From: Sipunculus nudus | Taxonomy: Eukaryota; Annelida; Sipuncula; Golfingiida; Sipunculidae | Length of the DNA stretch: 64,000 nt | Assembly: GCA_026874595.1 (NCBI GenBank) | Contig: CM049307.1 | Coordinates: forward strand, 34,080,862 to 34,144,861 | Reading direction: 5' to 3' | Shown here: positions 57,309-64,000 of the stretch, one piece after another | Layout: each line of letters begins with the position of its first letter | Position numbering within the stretch: the first letter of the stretch is position 1 | Translations under genes and position numbers: made by a program | Notes under the pieces: generated by a model | What the model was told of the DNA's origin: nothing | Seen by the model: the letters and a program-made list of their open reading frames with translations, nothing else | The model's database searches: none

Positions 57309-58485
57309 CAAGGGACCTATGGGTCACTGTGCTCAGCTGACGTTAACCTTGAAGGTAAAAATCTAAATATAATATCTAATGGAGATAAAGTGTAAGAGGA
57401 AGAGGTAATAAAGGCCATGGTTGGTTTATATGATTGGTTTGTATTGATGAGCAAGAAATTGTTGCAAAAAATATTTTGTGACCTGACCATGTGTTTCCTA
57501 ATGTTGAAACTAAAGCATGTGAGCCTTTTGTGAACAAATGATATGTAATATTACCATGATCATTAGTTGGTTTTTCGATTAACTGTTGACATTTCAGTAG
57601 TTTACACATTTGTTCAATTTAATCTATTTTTTTGTATAATATATATTATTAAATATATATGTATTTTTTTAATGAAATGTATACAGTTGAAATATAGCTA
57701 ATTAACAACATAAAACAGGGCAAACAAAGCCTGATCTAAAATTCTGCTGAGGCAGGAAAATAATGAACAAATGTTTGTATTAAATCCTGATTTTTTTATC
57801 ACATCAATTATTTTCTAATTTAAGTTTATATTTCTATACATTTCCAATTTAACATATATATCTGAATATAAAAGTTGATTCATAATTCTCAATTGCATCA
57901 TCATAAATCTCAATCTTGTCAGATAACACCACATCATGCATACAAATGTTTATTTATTTTTTACCACAAAAATATATCTTTTAAATCTGCAAAACAATAA
58001 ATATCTAAAAATAATACTTGATTTAGATTTCACAATTTTTAATTGTGTCTTTATTTATCCATAATGTGCTTCATATTTTATAATAATTTAAGCATACTGA
58101 TGGGTTCATTTATATTTGTTAAAATCATTTAAAAGAAAATTGATTTCTTTAAAAATGCTACATTACACAACATTGCATTTTCTGGATTACACTTTGATTT
58201 ATTTTTTCAAGGAAAGTTTTTGCATATCGGAGTGGAAACAGCATGACAATTAAGGAGATACAGTGAAAACAATAACAATTACTGCATAACACTTGGTGGG
58301 TTGGGTTTGCGGGGGGGGGGGGGGGGGGGGTGATTGGGGTGGTGATATGAGAATAACTGTACACCTGTCACAGCAGGGGATCTCCCCAGTGACTGTACCA
58401 AATCAGAAACCCTGGCATAGCTGACTTCCAGTGACCTGGAGTGGGACCCTGCATCTGTAATCAAAGCAAGTGACTACAGAAAAAA
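57309..58485 (+). repeat. CAAGGG-headed repeat, right end unclear, with G20 tract
   Basis: It starts CAAGGGACCTATGGGTCACT directly after the A run that ends the previous element. It is AT-rich, with a G homopolymer of about 20 bases at 58,311-58,330. No coding signal. Confidence 0.5.
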
Positions 58486-58974
58486 AAATCAATAACTAGC
58501 TTAATTTTCAAGCTTTTATTTTCAAATTTCAGATTTAGACAAACTAAATATTTGTGTTTACATGCCGTGAAAATTAAATCAATGGTGCTTACAGGGAAAA
58601 AACGTGCCATGGTCAAAGTTGGGCAAAATTTAAGGTACTGATTTTTTTTTTATGCTAATAACTTAAAAAATTTACAAAATTCAGATCTAATTTTGGGTAA
58701 ACAATTGAATCTTAATTAAACATAGTTATATACTTGAGAAAATAGACTCTAGTTTCAAAATTTTTCATGTTAAGTGAGTTATTATTTTTCCTGATTTTTT
58801 ACAAAATCCATTATGTTTGGGCCCATAACTTAAAGAATTTATACTTTACAGACCTAATTTCTGGCATGTACATAGGAACTATATAGAGCGATATTTATGG
58901 TAAATATGAGGAATAACAGATGAGTGGTTTTGATATAAGGCAGTCCTGAAGTGTGAAAATAGGATTTTAATAAA
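58486..58974 (+). mobile_element. Left part of an element split by a nested insertion
   Basis: Matches 56,572-57,050 and stops at 'aggattttaataaa', exactly where the 58,975-61,605 element begins. Its other half resumes at 61,606. Confidence 0.75.
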
Positions 58975-61605
58975 CAAGGGACCTATGGGTCACGACGCTC
59001 AGCTGTTATATATGATAAAAAAATATTATTTAGAAATGAGGCACATGCTGGTTTTGTGTGGTAATAAATATAAGCTGTATTATGAGTTGTTGTTGTTTAG
59101 CTTATGTATGATTTTGATAGTACCTTTGGAGACAGGGAAGAGGATTGATTTCATTTATTTTATTAACAAATGGAGTACTATTGTCACACAGATTTTGACT
59201 TGACCATATAACTTATAAGCAGAACATATAATATAAGAGTTTAACTATTTATTAAAAAAAAATACAAATATTGTCCCAAATATAATTTTTATTAAAAATA
59301 ATAAGAGAATCATATGATTTTTTAAAATGAAATATAACTGATATGATTATTAAAATAATATTAAAGAATATATTCACGAATGCATTCATGAATACATTTT
59401 GAAAGTATTTGCACGAGTATTCATATATTTTCATTTTTACCTGAATTCCGATTCTTTATGCAAGAAATTTTATAATGGAGTACAAAATCATATTCGTATT
59501 TAAATACAATTACAAAGTATTTGCACCATGTCTGGAATTTATTCAGTTTTCACCAAACAATGATGTTGAGAATCCAGATTATACAAAATTCACTCATTTA
59601 AATAATGATCATAAGTACCTGGTTTTATGGCTTTTATTTATATTAAAAAATAACTGTAAAAAATTCATTTTGGACTAATTTCACATCAATGTACACACTT
59701 GACACACAGGAATCTAGATTAATATTATCAACTGCATCTTTGTCTAATTTCCTTCATATGATCCCTTATGATTAGTAATGAATAATGTGATTTACTTCTT
59801 TATCATTAAAATTGAACTGAAAAATGCCATAGGTGACTGCATGGTGTTATTTGGAATATGTGACATTCTACCCATCGATACAAGATTCTTATATCATCAG
59901 TAACTGCAAGTTAATTTCCTGTTATTATAAACTAACAAATTCCTTTTCTATTTTTCTTTAATTTGTTATTAAAAACCAATAAAAATTTATTAATTTATTG
60001 TTTTTTGTTATGTTCTTGGTTAAAACTACTAGATGAATTGGGTTGGACACCTGGATCAACTGTGGCTTGCCATAAGCTGCCTGGATTCCATGTATGCCTC
60101 GCCTCAAGCGTGCATAATTTGATGAAAGGTCAACAAGGTCAACATACAGGTGACTCAAGAGGGGCTGGAGAGAGCCAAAGTCTTACAGGGTCTCATAAAA
60201 AACATCAATAAAAGCTACAATTTTTGGCCAATTTCTTTCAGCTTTCTAAACTAAAAAGCTGAAATGCTTATGTGTGCATGATATGAAAATTATATCAACA
60301 GTGCTCACGGAAAACAAACGTGCCATGGTCACAGTTGGGCAAAATTTAAGGTACTAATTTTATATTTATACTAAATAAAATTTGAAAAATTCAGAACTTA
60401 TTTTGGGTATTCAATTGAATCTTGATTAAATAATGTTACATCCCTGACAAAAAAATCTCTAGCTTCAGCAATGCTCTTGTTAAGGGAGTAAATATATTTC
60501 TTGATTTTTTACAAAGTGCATTATGTTTGGGCCCATAACTTAAAACAATTACACAATACTGACATCATTCTGGCATGTGCATAGAGAATGAAAAATATGT
60601 ATATTATTTATGATTAAAGTCAGATCAGTGGTTTTGATATTAGGCAGTCTTGAAGTGTAACAATGGGTTTTTAATGGAAAAATGAAGTTTTTCATTAATA
60701 TCTCGAATGTCCTAGTGACCAAATTCTTGGCATGGTAGGGCATTTTGGAGACATCTAACTGTATGCCGAATTTAAGGAACTTAGAGCTGAAGCTGGGGAG
60801 CTGAGCTCTTGCAAACTGCATAACACTAGCTTGATGTAAACAATATGTTACATGGTGCTTGAAAACTTGATTAAAATCTACAGTTTTTGATCAACTGGTT
60901 TCAAATTTTTGGTGTTAACAGTTGAAATGCTAACAAAAACATGCTGTGAAAATTAAATCCACAGTACTTACAGGAAAAAAACGTGCCATGGTCAAAGTTG
61001 GGCAAAATTTAAGGTACCAATTTTTTATTTTTATTAATATTTTAAAAAATTTAAAAGATTTTCATCTAATTTTGGGTATACAATTTAATTTTGATTAATT
61101 AAAGTTATATTACTGGAAAAAAGGTATATAGCATTAACATTTTTTGTGTTAAGTGATCAAATATCTTTTCTGATTTTTTACAAAATGCATTATGTTTGGG
61201 CCCATAACTTTTTTAAATTAAATAATACAGACATAATTTCTGGCATGTACATAGGAACTATATAGAGGAATATTTATGGTAAATATGAGGTAAAACAGAT
61301 GAGTGGTTTTGATATTAGGCAGTCCTGAAGTGTGAAAATAGGTTTTTAATAAAAAATTGAGGTTTTTCCTTAATTTCTCAAAGGAACGAAGTTGCAAACA
61401 CCCAGTTTTCAGCTTAGTAGGAGATCTTGGGGACATCTAACATTATGCCGAATTTTGGATTCCTAGGTCTTACGGTTTCAAAACGTGCCACATCTACGGA
61501 CGGACGGACGGACGGACGGACGGACGGACGGACGAACGGACAGACGGACGGACGACGGACAATGGACCACAACTATAGCTCAGATGACTTATAGTCAGCT
61601 GAGCT
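58975..61605 (+). mobile_element. ~2.63-kb dispersed element (copy 2, uninterrupted)
   Basis: Left end CAAGGGACCTATGGGTCACG plus GCTCAGCTG; right end CAGCTGAGCT. It aligns throughout with the interrupted copy at 15,263-19,428. It has a long (ACGG)n tract at about 61,496-61,556 just before the terminal hairpin. The uninterrupted junction near 60,205 provides the empty site for the TTAA insertion. Confidence 0.85.
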
Positions 61606-61843
61606 AAAAATTGAGGTTTTTCCTTAATTTCTCAGAGGAACGAAGTCGCAAAGACCCAGTTTTCGGCTTGGTAGGAGATCTTGGGGACATCTAACATTAT
61701 GCTGAATTTTGGATTCCTAGGTCTTACGGTTTCAAAACGTGCCACATCTACGGACGGACGGACGGACGGACGGACGGACAGACGGACGGACGACGGACAA
61801 TGGACCACGACTATAGCTCAGATGACTTATAGTCAGCTGAGCT
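61606..61843 (+). mobile_element. Right part of the split host element
   Basis: Resumes with 'aaaaattgaggtttttcc' and ends with a second (ACGG)n tract (about 61,747-61,795) and TAGTCAGCTGAGCT. Joined to 58,486-58,974 it rebuilds a normal 3' portion of the family. Confidence 0.75.
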
Positions 61844-61849
61844 AAAAAA

Positions 61850-63470
61850 AACTGAAAATATAAGTTAAAATATTAGAATTGTTGCAAATGTTGCAATCAT
61901 TATATATACAGAGTAAAAAACTGAAACTATAAGTTAAAATATTAGAATTGTTGCAAAAGTTGCAATCATCATATATCCAGAGTGTAGCTCATATTGGGTC
62001 ATATTATGCATACACATATATTTTATTATTTTTAAATCATAAATGTTTAAACTGAATTTAAAAGAAAATAATGCCACAACATGGCATCTAGAAGAATATT
62101 CCTTGAATCACTATTAAAAAGTTTTGCACATTGGAGTCTTCAGTACATGCTTAATTTTATTCACCAAAATAAAATAAAAGATTCAGTAAATTTGATAAAA
62201 TAAAACATCTTTTCAAATAAAGTATACACACTGTTGGTTGAATGAGGGACAAACAATATCATTGTGCTAATTACTATCCCAGTTTTAATTTATTACTGGA
62301 ATTAATAGTCAATTTCACACCTGGTGAAGTTTTTACTCTTCTGAAGTAAGGAATTACTTATCTCATGAACATCCACACTTTCTTAGCAATACACCACTCT
62401 GTGGACACAATTAAATGTACACTTTAATCATTGTAACCCTGGTGGTAAAATACAAAATCTAAAATGTAGCATAGCCTAGAATAAGAATGAATCAAATACA
62501 GAAAATAATATCATTCATCTAGTTTATGCACCATTTTGGGGGGGGGGGGGGGGAGTGCAGGGCAGAGGGGAAGCCTGCTGGTAGTGGCCAAGCTGAGCCA
62601 AGGCAAGCTGCCTGGGGTGGGTTACATAATGCAAGTGAAGGCTGTACTACTAGTTGGGCTAGATGTAAACAACAATTGACATGGTGTATGAAAACGTGAA
62701 TAAAAGCTATTCTTTCGAATCAATTTCTTTGAAATTTCAGATTTTAAAAGATTATATCCTTATGTATATATGCTGAGAAAATTAAATCAACAGTGCCACA
62801 AAAGTTGGACAAAATTTAAGGTATTGATTTTTTATTTATGCTAATAACTTGAAAAATTTGCAAAATTCAGATCCAATTTTGGGTAAACAATTGAATCTTG
62901 ATTAAATAAAGTTATATTCCTGAAAAAAAGTCTCTAGGTTCAGCAATTCTCATGTTAGGTGAGTAAATATATTTCCTGATTTTTTAAAAATTGCATTATA
63001 TTTTGGCCCATAACTTCAAAATAATACCCAATACTGACCTAATTTTTGGTATGTTCATAGAAGATGTTTGAAAGAATGTGAATACTAAATATGATCAAAA
63101 ACAGATCAGTGGTTTTGATATTAGGCAGCCTTGATGTGTAACAATGGCTTTTTTTATGGAAAACAGAGGTTTTTCCTTAATATCTCGTAGGAAAGAAGTC
63201 CTAATGACCAAATTTTCCGTACGGTAGGAGATTTTGGGGACATCTAAAATTATGCCAACAGCCTGGGGAGCAAAGAGATGTGCACTGAATGACCTACAGT
63301 CATCAAAGTGGACTGCTTGACAATGTAAGGGAATACAACAAGAGCCTCCAAAAAAATTCAATAACTAGCCTAATTTTGCAGCTTTTATTTTCAAATTTCA
63401 GATTTTAACAGATTAAATCCTTATGTGTACATGCTGTGAAAATTAAATCCACAGTACTTACATGAAAACT
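61850..63470 (+). repeat. Repeat block homologous to 55,140-56,690
   Basis: It runs parallel to 55,157-56,690 for about 1.5 kb, including the G14-type tract (about 62,530-62,543) and 'gcctggggagcaaagagatgtgcactg'-type sequence. Its first ~65 bp ('ctgaaa.tataagttaaaatatt') is locally duplicated (about 61,850 and 61,918). Confidence 0.75.
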
Positions 63471-63529
63471 AGATGTGTTGGAACGACACGAATGCCCCCG
63501 CCTTGGGCAAATTAGAAACATTTGTAAAA

Positions 63530-64000
63530 TTTGGAAAATTTTTTAAGTTCAGGAGGTGTCATATGGTCAAAAGTAGGTCAACAAGGGCAAAATGCAAACT
63601 CGATCTGTAACGGGTCATTATCAAGCAACACACCAAAAATCATGCCAGTATATGCAGGCATTGTGAAAAAAAGTCCATACATGTGCATTTTCCATAAAAA
63701 TTTCTGTCTTTCATGAAATTTTCTATGTTTAGGATCCGTAAAACAATCAAAAGTAGGTCAACCAGGATGAAACGCAAACTCGATCTGTAACTGTCATTAT
63801 CTGCCCACACAAAAAAAATCAGGGTGGTATCTGCAGGCATTGCGAAAAAAAGTCCGTACATGTGTATCTGTCATGAATATTTCTATTTTTCATGAAATTT
63901 TCTAAGTTTAGGAGCCGTAAAACGGTCAAAAGTAGGTCAACCAGGAGGAAACGCGAACTAGATCTGTAACTGGTTTATATCTGCTCACACACCAAATATC
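63530..64000. repeat. ~180-bp tandem repeat, at least 2.6 units, runs off the window
   Basis: The motif GAAATTTTCTA(A/T)GTTTAGGA recurs at about 63,534, 63,715 and 63,894 (periods 181 and 179). Each unit also has AGTAGGTCAACCAGG and GATCTGTAAC. It continues past 64,000. Confidence 0.85.

Noticed and set aside
61565..61605. Helitron-like 3' end (hairpin then CTAA)
   Set aside because: The nested insertion shows the left end is CAAGGG rather than TC, the hairpin is not spaced 10-12 nt from CTRR, and A runs border the insertions. A Helitron call is not supported.
52957..64000. Search for the upstream MSD1/TMD0 exons of the ABCC gene
   Set aside because: No family motif was found in any minus-strand frame; the stretch is repeat-filled, so the exons must lie beyond the window or be unrecognisable by eye.

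Overview
The window looks like metazoan nuclear DNA, most likely from a mollusc and probably a bivalve. It is AT-rich and contains one multi-exon gene with 0.1-5 kb introns and GT-AG junctions. It is also loaded with dispersed repeats that end in (ACGG)n microsatellites, a style familiar from bivalve genomes. The species cannot be named from the sequence.

The only gene I can support is on the minus strand. It is the 3' two thirds of an ABCC-family full transporter of the MRP1 (ABCC1/2/3) type. I placed 24 exons by hand. Any one transcript would use 21 of them: 20 constant exons plus one of four alternatives. These join into an unbroken 3,231-nt frame (1,076 residues plus stop) that runs from the end of the first membrane-spanning domain (MSD1) through NBD1, the linker, MSD2 and NBD2 to the C-terminus. 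The first ~450 residues (TMD0, L0 and most of MSD1) must lie beyond position 64,000.

The most interesting region is 28,100-39,210. Four tandem, diverged exons of exactly 311 bp share the same phases (1 in, 0 out) and encode the same stretch of MSD2, including the intracellular coupling-helix segment. Because 311 is not a multiple of 3, only transcripts using exactly one copy stay in frame. This is a mutually exclusive exon cassette and predicts four transporter isoforms. Comparable cassettes are known in Drosophila MRP and, as I recall, C. elegans mrp-1.

A second oddity is at 10,874-12,545. The 3' end of an intron plus the first ~67 nt of the NBD2 signature/Walker B exon has been amplified into about 17 tandem 99-bp units, each with a splice acceptor and the ABC signature coding segment. 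Only the unit next to the real exon continues into the Walker B box.

Layout by plus coordinate: 1-9,761, 3' flank and possible 3' UTR, no other gene seen; 9,762-14,226, NBD2 exons and the minisatellite; 14,227-19,492, an intron filled by a 2.6-kb repeat itself interrupted by a TTAA-flanked element; 19,493-24,411, MSD2/NBD2 junction exons with a TA-flanked inverted-repeat element; 24,412-40,910, MSD2 with the exon cassette and another TA-flanked element; 41,838-49,732, linker, NBD1 and the end of MSD1; 50,212-52,956, the two most 5' exons; 52,957-64,000, an intron (or the 5' side) made almost wholly of nested repeats.
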